A stretch of 64,000 nucleotides of DNA from Siphonodentalium dalli (GCA_032622095.1 CP136064.1:5449512-5513511), one strand, 5' to 3'; shown: positions 32,117 to 44,076, counted from the stretch's first letter. Numbers and translations are program-made. Notes: a model not told the origin generated them from the sequence alone.

Positions 32117-32388
32117 GTGACATTAAAATATCACATACCCCAAATACTATCTGATTTACGCAAATCTGTCTGTCGATTTGTGCTATAATTCAGTGATTTG
32201 TGCTGTAACTCAGTGCTGCATGGTTTGACACGCAAGCTTTCACAGCAGTACTCTCTTCAAATGATTATCTTGTTTTAGACACGTCATAAATTTAAATAAA
32301 TTATCAATAGCACAACAAGCCAAGCTGAAAGTTGTTTGGAAATATAGGATATTTCTGAAGCTGAAGTTTGATAATCCTTGGCAATTAA

Positions 32389-32767
32389 CCCTTTACCCAA
32401 CAGAAGGGCCCTGTGCCAATGCATTCTCTTATATATGCGAGTCGACCATAGGTCGCCTCGCATATATAAGAGAATGCATTGGCTTAACACATTCAAAATT
32501 ATAAAATTGTTAAAGATTGTAAGAAAAAATGGTAAAAAGTTTTTTTTAGGCCAATGCATTCTCTTATATATGCGAGGCGACCTATGGTCGACTCGCATAT
32601 ATAAGAGAATGCATTGGCACAGGGTATAACTGTAACTATCACAATGTGGTCCAGGAGCCGGTTCCAATGATATCCATATTTGTATGGTTCTATTGAGACA
32701 GACCGAAGATATTTTAGGCTGTTGAAGCTTTATTTGGCCGGTTTTGGCCGGTTTGTTGGGTAAAGGG
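32389..32767 (-). mobile_element. MITE C, 379 bp
   Basis: TTAA at 32385-32388 and 32768-32771. The AT spacer is shortened by ~15 bp compared with 19727. Confidence 0.93.
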
Positions 32768-32769
32768 TT

Positions 32770-33760
32770 AAGGCCCTGTGAATCAGGAGTTTACATTTCA
32801 AAACAAATCTCGAATCGAATCAGGCAAAAGATTCGAAATCGCATTAAATCTCGAATTGAATCATTAATTGTGATATGAAGATAGACGTTAAAAGTCTGCA
32901 TGAAGGTAGACATTAAAAGCGTGATGATATCACAGACCCAAATATTAAGTGATTTATGTAAATCCACTTGATAAATGTCACACATCGTCCATCAATGCTT
33001 CCATCATTTGTCAGCTTTATTGGGAATCTCAAAAAACCTTGACCGAAAGCCCACTCATTGTTAATAGTCCGCGGTTCTCACGAGGGGGCGTTACAAGAAA
33101 TATGCTGGAGTGGTTGCTAATAGCACTCATCCAAATTAACATCTTATGTTTAAAGATCAGACTTTGACTTGACAATGAGAAGATATCAGGACTAATTTCT
33201 CTGTGATTTATGCAAATCCATCGGTTGTTTTGAGGTATAATTCTTCACCCCATTCGAAACACAGTCACCAGCGTCATTTTCTTCACATGGTTATCCCCCT
33301 TTAGACTCCATAAACGTCACATATCAAGCATACAATTCGTCATATGTCAGCTTTATTGGGGATCTCACAAAACCCTGGCTTAAATCCCACTCATAGTCAA
33401 TAGACCAAGGTTAGGCACAGAGACATAACAGGAGGCGGAAACATCAGAGGAAAAATTAGTCTGTTTAAAAACACAACGCTGATCTATTTAAGCCCGTATA
33501 ATATGTTTCTTGTATGCTCAAGAGATAGCAGTATAATTAACCAATGAAAATTAACATACAAAGATCAGACATATAGACGTAATTACTGGAATAAGTTGCA
33601 GCAATGAGAACTGTCTTTCGATTATTTATGCTGACCCAAATATAACAAGCAGTCGCAGGCGGCGGTATCCCCCGCCGAATTGTGCAGTTGGGGAAGTGCA
33701 TTCTCAATAATGTTTACATTCTCAGTATGCTCTAAACAAGAGGTGGGATTGTGTCAAAAA
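32770..33760. repeat. Diverged direct repeats in AT-rich DNA
   Basis: GTGATTTATG.AAATCCA, TTTGTCAGCTTTATTGGGAA and CTTGACCGAAAGCCCACTCA at 32949-33060 recur in altered form at 33202-33395 (GTCAGCTTTATTGGGGATCT). A third trace is at 32150. No coding signal. Confidence 0.6.
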
Positions 33761-33761
33761 G

Positions 33762-34188
33762 CCTGGCTTGCGAACTCATTTTAGGTACTGGTCATGGGAA
33801 CTCATATACCAAATATCTTTGAAATCCATTGAGATTTGTGGAAATGAGCCCTGCATGGGACGTCGTCTATTTGCTATTTGGTAAATTCGACAAAAATAAT
33901 AAACAAAGTCCAATAACTCCGGTAAAAATATCTGGCCAGACCTGGCTTGCGAACTCATTCTAGGTAATGGTCAGGTGAACTCGTATACCAAATATCTTTG
34001 AAATCCGTTGAGATTTGTGGAAATGAGCCCTCCAGGGACGTCGTCTATTTGCTATTTGGTAAATTTGACAAAATTAATAAACAAAGTCCAATAACTCCGG
34101 TAAAAATATCCGGCCAGATTGCGAACTCATTCTAGGTAATGGTCAGATGAACTCATATACCACAAATCTTTGAAATCCGTTTACATTT
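33762..34188 (+). repeat. ~179-bp tandem repeat, 2.4 units
   Basis: CCTGGCTTGCGAACTCATT starts at 33762 and 33941, with a partial third from 34129. Units share ACGTCGTCTATTTGCTATTT and CCAATAACTCCGGTAAAAAT. Confidence 0.9.
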
Positions 34189-34195
34189 GTTCAAG

Positions 34196-34955
34196 TTATA
34201 AATCACCTATAGGTGTGTGATACCTGGTTAATGGACATTAATTATGTATAAATCCTTATAAATCACATAGGTGTGTGATACCTGGTTAATGGACATTAAT
34301 TATGTATAAATCCTTATAAATCACATAGGTGTGTGATACCTGGTTAATGGACATTAATTATGTATAAATCCTTATAAATCACATAGGTGTGTGATACCGG
34401 GTTAATGGACATTAATTATGTATAAATCCTTATAAATCACATAGGTGTGTGATACCGGGTTAATGGACATTAATTATATATAAATCCTTATAAATCACAT
34501 AGGTGTGTGATACCGGATTAATGGACATTAATTATGTATAAATCCTTATAAATCACATAGGTGTGTGATACCTGGTTAATGGACATTAATTATGTATAAA
34601 TCCTTATAAATCACATAGGTGTGTGATACCGGGTTAATGGACATTAATTATGTATAAATCCTTATAAATCACATAGGTGTGTGATACCTGGTTAATGGAC
34701 ATTAATTATGTATAAATCCTTATAAATCACATAGGTGTGTGATACCGGGTTAATGGACATTAATTATGTATAAATCCTTATAAATCACATAGGTGTGTGA
34801 TACCGGGTTAATGGACATTAATTATATATAAATCCTTATAAATCACCTATAGGTGTGTGATACCGGATTAATGGACATTAATTATGTATAAATCCTTATG
34901 AATCACCTATAGGTGTGTGATACCTGGTTAATGTACATAATTAATTATGTATACA
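34196..34955 (+). repeat. 58-60-bp minisatellite, about 13 units
   Basis: TTATAAATCACATAGGTGTG, TGATACC, TGGTTAATGGACATTAATTA and TGTATAAATCC per unit. Outer units read CACCTATAGGTG, a palindrome, while inner units have lost two bases of it. Variants GGGTTAAT and GGATTAAT are spread irregularly. Confidence 0.95.
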
Positions 34956-34993
34956 TTCTGTGATTGGAGTGTTGTTATGCTATGTCATGTCTT

Positions 34994-35439
34994 AAAGTCT
35001 GAATACAGTGTGTTTGACATTTAAAGAATGAGGTCCCCAGAGGGTGATTTTAGTGATGCTACCACACCATGGGCTAGCATAACCAAATTCACCCTCTGGG
35101 GACCTCATTCTTCTTATGCCTCATCTTCTGGGAAGTATCTATAGTCTCAAATTCACATTGTTTTTAGTTACTTTTTACCTTCTGTTCAGTTTCAATATCC
35201 CCAAATTTGCAGAAGATAAAATTCATAATTGAGGTGACTTAATGGGTGAACATCACTATTAAACTTCAAATGGGGAAATTCAATCTTATCCTAGGTCTCC
35301 CATAGTAATTGGTGCCTAAGCAGAATGAGATCACAGAGGGTGAATTTAGTGATGCTAGCCCACAGTGTCAGATAGCGTATTAAATTCACCCTCTGAGGAC
35401 CTCATTCTGCAAATGTCAGACACACTATATCCAGACTTG
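34994..35439 (+). mobile_element. MITE A, complete, 446 bp
   Basis: Left tip AAAGTCTGAATACAGTGTG (first base mutated from C), right tip ACACTATATCCAGACTTG. Flanks CATGTCTT and CATGTTTT agree in 7 of 8 bases. Both palindromes are present but diverged, so this is an older copy. Confidence 0.9.
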
Positions 35440-35591
35440 CATGTTTTTGAGGTACAAGAGAGAGACATAAGAAAACTTATCCATAAAATGTCTCACTTCT
35501 GAGTCTTCTACGGTTTTGAGTTTTTTTTTTATCAAGGGAGGATCAAGGGAGGAGTGGCTTCTATCATAATCTGCTATTCCAGTGCCATTAA

Positions 35592-35983
35592 CCCTTTACC
35601 CAACAAACCGGCCAAAACCGGCCAAATAAAGCTTCAACAGCCTAAAATATCTTGGGTCTGTCTCAATAAAACCATACAAATATGGATATCATTGGAACCG
35701 GCTCATTGACCACATTGTGATGGTTTTAGTTATGCCCTGTGCCAATGCATTCTCTTATATATGCGAGTCAACCATAGGTCGCCTCGCATATATAAGAGAA
35801 TGCATTGGCCTAAAAATAATATTTTTTTAACACTTTTTACCATTTTTTCTTACATTCTTTAACAATTTTATAATTTTTAATGTGTTAAGCCAATGCATTC
35901 TCTTATATATGCGAGGCGACCTATGGTCGACTCGCATATATAAGAGAATGCATTGGCACAGGGCCGTTCTGTTGGGTAAAGGG
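35592..35983 (+). mobile_element. MITE C, 392 bp
   Basis: Left TTAA 35588-35591. The right site is CTAA (35984-35987), one mutation from TTAA. The first HP1 loop reads GAGTCAACC rather than GAGTCGACC. Confidence 0.92.
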
Positions 35984-36117
35984 CTAATGTTCTGCCCAAA
36001 GTAACTGGGGTTATTATGCATTTATAACTCAGTAAAACCATAAACTGCACCACAATTAACAGTCTTGTGATGGCTGTGGCACCGCGATTAAATGTGGAAA
36101 GAAACTTTGGTTATATT

Positions 36118-36290
36118 CCTTGACTGGGGAACTTCAATCTGATCATAGGTCTCCAATAGCAGTTGAGGCCTAAGCAGAATGACGTCCCCAGAGGGTGAAT
36201 TTGGTGATGCTAGCCCACCGTGCATGGTATAGCATCACTAAATTCACCCTCTGCAGACCTCATTCTGTAAATGTGAGATGAACTATATGC
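36118..36290 (+). mobile_element. MITE A right-end fragment
   Basis: TTGACTGGGGAACTTCAATC through the right palindrome to GAACTATATGCTCTAAG. The 5' half is missing. Confidence 0.82.
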
Positions 36291-36351
36291 TCTAAGATTT
36301 CCCTGATGTGTATAACATGTTATCATAATAAATAAGTTAAATAAGAATATA

Positions 36352-36584
36352 CAGTAATGCCCTAAATAATCGACTCCTTAACCACAGCAGAATTATTGGT
36401 AATTTTTCAGGATTTAGTCGGAAATATGGCTTGTTGCCATTCATCGGAAAGCTCTCAGTGAGAGCTTTCCGATTAATGTGAGAGCTTTCCGATTAATGGC
36501 AACAAGCCATATTTCCGACTAAATCCTGAAAAAATACCCATAATTCTGCTGTGGTTAAGGAGTCGATTATTTAGGGCATTACTG
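36352..36584. mobile_element. MITE B, complete
   Basis: CAGTAATGCCC..GGGCATTACTG, TA on the left and CA on the right. The centre has GAGAGCTTTCCGATTAATG partly duplicated (36461, 36481). The left arm's ATTATTGGTAA and the right arm's AAATACCCATAAT show unshared changes. Confidence 0.9.
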
Positions 36585-36589
36585 CATGC

Positions 36590-37205
36590 TAATACTGTAC
36601 ATACTAGTCAAGAGGTAATTCAAGCTTTATATGGAAGAGAATGAACTATTTTCTGGTTCGATGGAATCACAAAATAACTAGTACAGTATATATGAATGTG
36701 TATATTTGTTATCAAAATATATAAATAAATAACAAATTTCATAGAAAAAATGCTTCTTTCAAGTAAAATTAAAGTATGCTCTGTAGATATGTAAGTTAAA
36801 TTAGAAAATATTCATACTAGTCAAGAGGTACTCAGAGCTTTATATGGAAGAGAATTAACTATTTCCTGGTTCGGTGGAATCACTAAATCCATGTGTGTTG
36901 TATAGTATCTATAACTAGTACAGTATATATTAATGTTATTTGTTATCAAAATAAATAAATAAATAAATAACAAATTTCATAGAAAAAATGCTTCTTTCGA
37001 ATAAAATTAAAGTATGCTATGTAGATAAAGTAAGTTAAATAAGAATATATTATAATACTGTACATACTGGTCAAGAGGTACTTCAAACTTTATATGGAAG
37101 AGAATAAAGTATTTCCTGGTTTCGGTGAAATCACTAAAATCCAATTGTACACTAATCCACGTGTGTAGTATAGTATATATTACTAGTACAGTATATATTA
37201 CTATA
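36590..37205 (+). repeat. ~210-250-bp tandem repeat, three units
   Basis: ACATACTAGTCAAGAGGTA starts near 36599, 36811 and 37061. Units share TTTATATGGAAGAGAAT, TTCCTGGTTCGGTGGAATCA and AACAAATTTCATAGAAAAAA. 37206-37617 has no feature I can support. Confidence 0.88.
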
Positions 37206-37617
37206 AGTATAGTGCCCTTAACATGTAAATGTCAGCATTCTATCCTCAACCGTAATCATTCCTGTAAGGACATTAAAACAATGAAGCGTTGGATGATCTG
37301 ACAACAGGGGCCTGACATCAGTGATATAGCTGGCAATCGAATTTCCGCTCAGGAGTATAATAGTGTCCTCTATTCCTTATTATTGGGGAAAGTCCATGAT
37401 AAGAGACCTGTGAAGCTTAATTAAAGAGTAGGTATCCAATTAACGGGTCTGTATACTGTAAACGGCCACGCTAAACTAGAAATCAATAGTGTGCGGTCAG
37501 AAGGAGCATGTCCCACCTGTCACTGTGGCAATGGTTTTCAGATAGTGTACAGGTCTTATACATAATCCATTAACCCTATTAACACGCCCTGGGGTGTCTT
37601 GGGCAACTGTTGAATAG

Positions 37618-38141
37618 CAAGCCTGGATATGGTATGTCTGTCATTTGATGAATGAGGTCCCCAGAGGGTGAATTTAGTGACACTATTCCAATTTGGCAGA
37701 CAAAGACTCAGATTGAAGTTCCAAAAAGGTGAATATTGTGATGTACACCAATTGGGAACCTCGATTATGCAATGTGTCATCTGCCAATTTGGGGATATCG
37801 AGAAACAAAACTAAAAAAGAAATAGAATCTATGTGAAGAAGTTTCTATTGAAATTTGATAATAATGAAACTCTCAGAGAAAATGAGGCCATAGCAGAATG
37901 AGGTCCCCAGTGGGTGAATTTAGTGATGCTACACCCCTATGCGGGATAGCATCACTAAATTCACCCTCTGGGGGACCTCATTCTGCAAATGACAGTTACA
38001 GTAATGCTCTAAGTAATCGACTTCTTAACCACAGCAGAATTATGGGTAACTTTTTAGGATTTAGTCGGAAATATGGCTTGTTGCCATTCATCGGAAAGCT
38101 CTCGATTACTTAGAGCATTACTGTACATATTCTCAGGCTTG
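37618..38141 (-). mobile_element. MITE A2 with nested MITE B
   Basis: Left CAAGCCTGGATATGGTATG, right CTCAGGCTTG. The A2 middle has CCTCGATTATGCAATGTG and CTGCCAATTTGGGGATAT. The left palindrome has lost its second arm. A B element sits in the right TIR. Confidence 0.87.
37999..38123. mobile_element. MITE B, right arm reduced to its tip
   Basis: CAGTAATGCTCTAAGTAATC, one full arm, then a jump to CGATTACTTAGAGCATTACTG. The TA duplication falls in the A2 TIR (GACAGT-TA...TA-CATATT). Even the shortened right tip shares the left arm's private TCTAAGTAATCG spelling. Confidence 0.9.
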
Positions 38142-38184
38142 TTGACATTGTTGAGTGTTCCCACCGAGGGACCATCCTAGATGT

Positions 38185-38690
38185 TTGAAATTGAGTATAG
38201 TGACTTCTGTCCAATAGTACATAAGATAGTAGATATATATATATAGTTTGATATGTTCCCAGATCTAGGATAAACTTTCCCCAGTGGTTGTAACTGCTAA
38301 GTTTAAATGTATATAGGTAAGCACAATATGTGGGAGATATAAATGATATAGTATACATAGAACATACAAGCACAATTAAATAAGATCATATCCTTAATTG
38401 GTTATTACTGATAGTAACCATTGTTTAGTCAAATCAGTATCATCCTATAGTAAACAATAGTCACATCATAGACAAGGGGTATCATGACATCTCAGACCTT
38501 ATTTGGCTACATGATACCTCACCTCTTGGAGTAACTACTGGTGTCTAAGAGATACACACTCACTTCCGCTTAAACCCATTGAACCACCTCTGTTCATCTA
38601 CATGTACATATTGTGCTTACCTGCAGTGCACGTTATTGAAATATAAAAGTATAAAACCTCTGGACATGATTTTCAAGGGCATTGCACTCC
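38185..38690 (+). repeat. Locus duplicated at 40160-40995 (unoccupied copy)
   Basis: AGTTTGATATGTTCCCAGAT, AAACTTTCCCCAGTGGTTGT, CCTTAATTGGTTATTACTGA and CCTCTGTTCATCTAC are shared. At 38570-38573 the sequence reads CTTCCGCTTAAACCCATT, the empty TTAA site for the C element of the other copy. Confidence 0.9.
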
Positions 38691-38763
38691 ATTATCGAAC
38701 CTCCATTAGTCATTAGCAGCCCTACAGTCATTAGCAGCCCTCGGCTATCACCTCGGGCCTTAA

Positions 38764-39157
38764 CCCTTAATACCCAACAAACCGGCCAAAACAGGCCAAA
38801 TAAAGCTTCAACAGCCTAAAATATCTTCGGTCTGTCTCAATAGAACCATACAAATATGGATATCATTGGAACCGGCTCCTTGACCACATTGTGATAGTTA
38901 CAGTTATGTCCTGTGCCAATGCATTCTCTTATATATGCGAGTCGACCATAGGTCGCCTCGCATATATAAGAGAATGCATTGGCCTAAAAAAAATCTTTTT
39001 TTAACACTTTTTACCATTTTTTCTTACATTCTTTAACAATTTTATAATTTTTAATGTGTTAAGCCAATGCATTCTCTTATATATGCGAGGCGACCTATGG
39101 TCGACTCGCATATATAAGAGAATGCATTGGCACAGGGCCCTTCTGTTGGGTAAAGGG
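38764..39157 (+). mobile_element. MITE C, 394 bp
   Basis: TTAA at 38760-38763 and 39158-39161. The left tip has CCCTTAATACCC for CCCTTTACCC, making a second TTAA inside the TIR. Confidence 0.92.
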
Positions 39158-39234
39158 TTAACGCCCGAGAAAATCATGTTATTTATATTGTTCTTATCAA
39201 GTAATTATTGTTTGTAGATGTTTTTATTCGTCAG

Positions 39235-39435
39235 CAAAGGTACTGATGACTATCGTCTCCAAACGGGAGTGTTATATTTCATGACTGGAGCTGCGCTGGT
39301 GCAGCATTGAATATAATGTGCCAGTGCATTCTCTCATATATATATACTGTCTCCCATAGGGAGCCTTGCATATATAAGAGAATACACTAGCTTAAAAGGT
39401 CAATGTAATTATTGTTAGGCCAATGTATCCCCTAC
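39235..39435 (+). mobile_element. Decayed C3-like end with HP1 relic
   Basis: CATGACTGGAGCTGCGCTGG, TGCAGCATTGAA, then a degenerate HP1 (CCAGTGCATTCTCTCATATA...TAAGAGAATACACTAG, loop CTCCCATAGGGAG). It is preceded by ACTGATGACTATCGTCTCC, which resembles the 128-bp repeat of 11336. Confidence 0.65.
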
Positions 39436-39944
39436 AACTCACAGCTCTCACAATGTGTCAGTTCATCACTCCCTCTATGGAGTTTGGTTAAAGAAATTTA
39501 AAAACAAATTCATTTGTGAAGCATATTAAATTTTCAAACGGGATTACTAATAGAGCGCAGTGAAAGTGTTCATGATTTCGTTTCGTTTCGGTTTGATAAA
39601 TATTGTTGGCATTTTTAAAAACCCGAAAAATATGAAATAAAATCTTGTCATTCTCCCACAATTACGATATAAAATGCTGCTATCCTCTCACAATTATGTT
39701 TGGGTATTATTAATAGTTATTAGGGTCATGAAGTGAACATAAAGACTCCATATTTCAACCTTTGTTTCATAAGTTTAATTGACATATTACATCTCTCCTA
39801 TTTTCGTTCTATAGCGACTCCTGTCGTAGTACTGTTCAATTTAAGTTTTGTAGACTCACTTCGCCCTATAGAACGGCCACTTCGCCTTATTTTGATAGTA
39901 GGGCGAAGTCATTTCGCCCTGAAAATATGGTCTAGGCTGGTCCC
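39436..39944. other. Unclassified DNA with short inverted CTTCGCCCT motifs
   Basis: CACTTCGCCCTATAG, CTTCGCCTTATTTTGATAG, TAGGGCGAAG and CATTTCGCCCTG lie within 39858-39920 in both orientations. No gene supported. Confidence 0.5.
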
Positions 39945-40125
39945 TGCATGGGAGACTCACATATTGATATATAAGAGAATGCACTGACTTACAGGGTCAA
40001 GGTAAATATATTTAGACCAATGTATTATCTAATATATGCAAGTCTCCCTAGACTCGCATATATAAGAGAATGCATTGGCACAGGGTTTTCGCAAATTTTC
40101 AGGAAGCTCCAATCATCAAAGGGTT
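39945..40125 (+). mobile_element. C3-like right end with HP1
   Basis: Two HP1-type hairpins (degenerate at 39960 and 40016), the second ending AAGAGAATGCATTGGCACAG, then GGAAGCTCCAATCATCAAAG and GGTTAA. Its end, read in reverse, is TTAACCCTTTGATGATTGGA. Confidence 0.65.
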
Positions 40126-40526
40126 AAAGACATTTTCAGTGATAAATGGACTGAAAACAGTCTTCAAGTGAAGTGTCCGATAGTACAATAAGATAGTAGA
40201 TATAGTTTGATATGTTCCCAGATCTAGGATAAACTTTCCCCAGTGGTTGTAACTGCTAAGGTTAAATCTATATAGGTAAGCACAATACGTGGGAGATATA
40301 AATGATATAGCATAATAACATACAAGCATAATTTATAAGTTCATATCCTTAATTGGTTATTACTGATAGTAACCATTGTATAGTCGATGGATGATCAAAT
40401 CAGTATCATCAAACAATAGTATGATACAAGTCATAGACAAGGGTATCATGATAACTCAAACCTTATTTGGCCGCATGATACCCCAACTCTTGGAATAACT
40501 ACTTGTGTCTAAGAGATACAGACTCA

Positions 40527-40549
40527 CCCCCCCCCCCCCCCCCCCCCCC
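40527..40549 (+). repeat. Poly-C run of 23
   Basis: Uninterrupted C homopolymer adjoining the TTAA site of the next element. Confidence 0.95.
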
Positions 40550-40555
40550 GTTTAA

Positions 40556-40888
40556 CCATTTACCCAACAGAAGGGCCCTGTGCCAATGCATTCTCTTATA
40601 TATGCGAGTCGACCATAGGTCGCCTCGCATATATAAGAGAATGCATTGGCTTAACAATAAAAATTATAAGGCCAATGCATTCTCTTATATATGCGAGGCG
40701 ACCTATGGTCGACTCGCATATATAAGAGAATGCATTGGCACAGGGCATAACTATAACCATCACAATGTGGTCAATGAGCCGGTTCCAATGATATCCATAT
40801 TTGTATGGTTTTATTGAGACAGACCGAAGATATTTTAGGCTGTTGCAGCTTTATTTGGCCGGTTTTGGCCAGTTTGTTCGGTAAAGGG
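40556..40888 (-). mobile_element. MITE C with deleted spacer, 333 bp
   Basis: TTAA at 40552-40555 and 40889-40892. Only ~17 bp separate the two HP1 hairpins (about 75-95 bp elsewhere). TIR changes: CCATTTACCC left, TTCGGTAAAGGG right. Confidence 0.92.
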
Positions 40889-41020
40889 TTAAACATTTGA
40901 ACCACCAATACCTCTGTTCATCTACCTATTGTGCATACTGGCATTACATGTTATTGAAACATAAAAGTATAAAATCTCTGGGCTCTTCATTGTTCCGGTA
41001 CACAGCCATCTTCACACTTA

Positions 41021-41236
41021 CAGTAATGCCCTAATTAATCGACTCCCTAACCACAGCAGAATTATGTGTAACTTTTCAGGATTTAGTCGGAAATATGGCT
41101 TGTTGCCATTCATCGGAAAGCTCTCCTCCCCGAGAGCTTTCCGATGAATGGCAACAAGCCATATTTCCGACTAAATCCTGAAAAGTTACACATAATTCTG
41201 CTGTGGTTAGGGAGTCGATTAATTAGGGCATTACTG
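41021..41236. mobile_element. MITE B, complete, 216 bp
   Basis: CAGTAATGCCC..GGGCATTACTG with TA flanks. Both arms carry the private changes CCCTAACC / GGTTAGGG and TATGTGTAAC / GTTACACATA. The stem is otherwise almost perfect. Confidence 0.94.
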
Positions 41237-41521
41237 TACCTGGACAACTTCTCCCTATCTGTTTATTTTGGGAGATGTAGGCAGCTATTAGGGAGAAGTC
41301 ATAAAGGCATCCCATTATCAGACTTCTATGATTCAATAAGTATTATGCAATGTCAGAGCTCATTTATACCCCCCCCCCCCACCACTATAATAAGTAATTA
41401 ACACCATTATAATCAGCAAATACACTTCAAATACACTGTTTAGGGACATACAAGGACAAAATAGGGAGAAGTGACACATTTTAGGGAGAAGATATCTCCC
41501 AAGTCTCCCTCCAGGTTGGTC

Positions 41522-41890
41522 CCTAGTCCTACCCCCATCACACTGCACTGTCTGGCCCTGCCCCACTGCATTGTCTGGCCCTGCCAATCTGTACTGTCTG
41601 TCTGTGCCCTTCTACACTGTCTGGCCCTGTCCCTCTGCAATGTCTGGCCCTGCCCCTCAGCACTATCTGGCCCTGCCTCTCTGCATTGTCTGGCCCTGCC
41701 AATCTGTACTGTCTGCATGTCTGTGCCATTCTACACTGTCTGGCCCTGCCCCACTGCATTATCTGGCCCTGCCTCTCTGCACTGCCTGGCCCTGCCCCTC
41801 TGCACTGTCTGGCTCTGCCCCTCTGCCCCTCTGCACTGTCTGCATGGCTCTGTCCCTCTGCACTGACTGGCACTGCCTCTCTGTACTGGG
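41522..41890 (+). repeat. ~23-bp CTGGCCCTGCC minisatellite
   Basis: CTGGCCCTGCCCCACTGCAT-type units in about 15 variants. Open frames in several phases on both strands (CLALP-type) follow from the repeat, not from a gene. Confidence 0.92.
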
Positions 41891-42260
41891 TAGAGGAGTG
41901 GTAAGTACATGAGGACTATGGGGACTGGCCCTGCCCCTCTGTAATGGGTAGAGGAGTGGTAAGTGCATGTTGTCTATGGGACTGGCCTTGCCCCCCCCCC
42001 CCCAGCACTTTCCTTACTCCCACCTAATGCACTGCCTGGCCCTGACAATCTGTACTGACTGGCCCTGCTTCTCTGTACTGGGTAGAGGAGTGGGAAGTAC
42101 ATGAGGACTATGGGGACTGGCCCTGCCCCTCTGTAATGGGTAGAGGAGTGGTAAGTGCATGTTGTCTATGGGACTGGCGTTGCCCTTCTGTAATGGGTAG
42201 AGGAGTGCTAAGTACATGAAGACTAGGGACTGACCTTCCCCGCACTTTCCTTGCCCCCAC
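41880..42260 (+). repeat. ~59-bp GGGTAGAGGAGTG repeat
   Basis: GGGTAGAGGAGTG occurs at about 41887, 41946, 42079, 42138 and 42197, alternating with ACTGGCCCTGCCCCTCTG. A poly-C run at 41992-42003 precedes a repeat of CACTTTCCTT.CCCCACCTA. Confidence 0.9.
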
Positions 42261-42957
42261 CTAATGCACTGATTAAGGGCAGACTATCATAATATGCGTA
42301 GAAGACATAACCTGAGGTAGAAGACAATTCTAGTTGATTCCGTGCCATTAGCAATTATCTAAATTATCCATATCTGTCTTGAGGACTATTGAGTTGCGCT
42401 GGTGACACCTGTGTGATGAGTTTCTAGCTACCAAATGGCAGACTTTAATTAGCACTTCCAGTATCGGGGATGACATACAAATATATCACAGCCTTAAAAG
42501 TGCCAACCGCTTGGTCGTTTTAATGATGCCTTCAGGAGAACAATCTCCACGTTCTTCGAGCAAATTGGAATTTTGTTGGGTTCACGTAATACTCTAAAGA
42601 GTTCCATCGACATTCGGTTCTATGCGAATTGTTCATGCAAACAGGTTATTTACTTTATTCGCTTCAAAGAGCATGGGTTGAATTGCGAATTTTCAAAGTT
42701 TTTTATTTATGTATGGTGGAATCGTCCTACTCACACACGATGGCTTTGAAGAGCTCATGCGAGCGGTTGTTTTTACTGATAAATTAAGCAAAAGTTCTTG
42801 ATATTCCCACGTAAATTGGACTTTATAATGGTTCTGATTAGTCTAAGAAATAGATTAGCATCTGAAATTCTGCCTGTGCCTTCAAGGGTAAATTTGCAGT
42901 CAGTCTAATTCCTATGGTTTTATAAGCACTGTTGAACAGACTCATTTTACGTGGGAC
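42261..42957. other. Unclassified AT-rich DNA
   Basis: No tandem structure, terminal repeats or gene recognised. Confidence 0.5.
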
Positions 42958-42959
42958 TA

Positions 42960-43106
42960 CAGTAAATGCCCTAAGTAATCGACTCCTTAAACACAGCAGA
43001 ATTATGGGTAACTTTTCAGGATTTAGTCGGAAATATGGCTTGTTGCCATTCATCGGAAAGCTCTGATCTGCTGTGGTTAAGGGGTCGATTATTTAGGGCA
43101 TTACTG
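42960..43106. mobile_element. MITE B, right arm shortened
   Basis: CAGTAAATGCCCTAAGTAAT, full left arm to GGAAAGCTCT, then GATCTGCTGTGGTTAAGGGG and GGGCATTACTG. Confidence 0.88.
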
Positions 43107-43195
43107 TAATTTTAACTTTTCAACACCAGCAGTGGAAGGGGGGGTGATTTTTCCATAATTTTCGATGGTAAAAAGATGCCATTTTCCATAACTTT

Positions 43196-43565
43196 TCCAG
43201 GCCTGGAAACAGTGTGTCATTTGCAGAATGAGGTCCACAGAGGGTGAATTTAATGACCGTATCCCACATAGCAGGCTAGCATCACTAAATTCACCCTCTG
43301 GGTACCTCATTCTGCTTAGGCTTTATTTCTGCTGTATAGTTTCTTTGTTATCAAATTTCTATAGATTCTATTTCTCTTTTAGTTTAGTTTCTCTATATCC
43401 CCAAATTGGCAGACGACACATTGCATAATCGAGGTTCCCAATGGATGTACATCACAATATTCATCATTTGGGAACTTCAATCTGAGTCTATGTCTCCCAT
43501 AGTAGATGAGGCCATACAGAATGAGGTCCCCAGAGGGTGAATTTAGTGATGATAGCTCGAACTTT
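43196..43565 (+). mobile_element. MITE A2, right palindrome truncated
   Basis: CCAGGCCTGGAAACAGTGTG, left palindrome, then A2 middle (TTAGTTTCTCTATATCCCCA, GACACATTGCATAATCGAGG). It stops in the first arm of the right palindrome at GTGATGATAGC. Confidence 0.85.
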
Positions 43566-43569
43566 CGAG

Positions 43570-44070
43570 GATTTAAGTATATATATGAACGCAACAATCT
43601 GTGAAGGCTTACATGTAACTACATATAGTTTAACATTCCTCATGCTGTTACATAGACTTGAAGTAAACATGTACAGAAAATATAAGCACATCATCCAAAG
43701 ATATGGTACATCGTACAATTTATATAAGACTAATTTTCGTGCTTCTACCAAAATGGTTATTCCCCCCCCCCCCCCCCCCTTTCGACTTAGAATTTTTTCG
43801 CAACATGTATAATTTTGTCCGAGCTTTTATTCCTACATTTTTAGGTCAATTATGTGTCACTCAGATGTGTGGGGAAATAACAAATCAGAGGCGATCAAAT
43901 TGGATATAAATTTGTAAAAATTACTACCTTGAACAAGATTATTCTCTATTTCTATTCGATCACCCTGCTGGAGTGTTTCACATCACTTTAAACTTAAATA
44001 AAGGGTATATAATTCATAAATATGAACCTGTTTTTGTGCAAGTTACTTTTTGTGCAAGTTACTACATGTA
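43570..44070. other. Unclassified DNA with an 18-C run
   Basis: A poly-C run lies at 43762-43779. Near 44033 TTTTTGTGCAAGTTACT is tandemly duplicated. No gene supported. Confidence 0.55.
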
Positions 44071-44076
44071 GTTTAA

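Larger units (their letters stand above)
40160..40995 (+). repeat. Paralog of 38185 locus, occupied by MITE C
   Basis: Flanks match 38185-38690 on both sides of the C element at 40556-40888. A 23-C run (40527-40549) replaces the CACTTCCGC of the other copy just beside the insertion. Confidence 0.88.

Noticed and set aside
32284..32667. Open frames containing CQCILLYMRVDHRSPRIYKRM at many positions on both strands
   Set aside because: They are translations of the HP1 hairpin, whose palindromic stem gives similar peptides on either strand.
34196..34955. CRISPR-like regular repeats
   Set aside because: There are no unique spacers: the whole 58-bp unit is repeated, and the context is a eukaryotic MITE-rich genome.
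41471..41912. Overlapping open frames of up to 131 codons (CLALPLC type)
   Set aside because: A 23-bp low-complexity minisatellite leaves several frames open on both strands.
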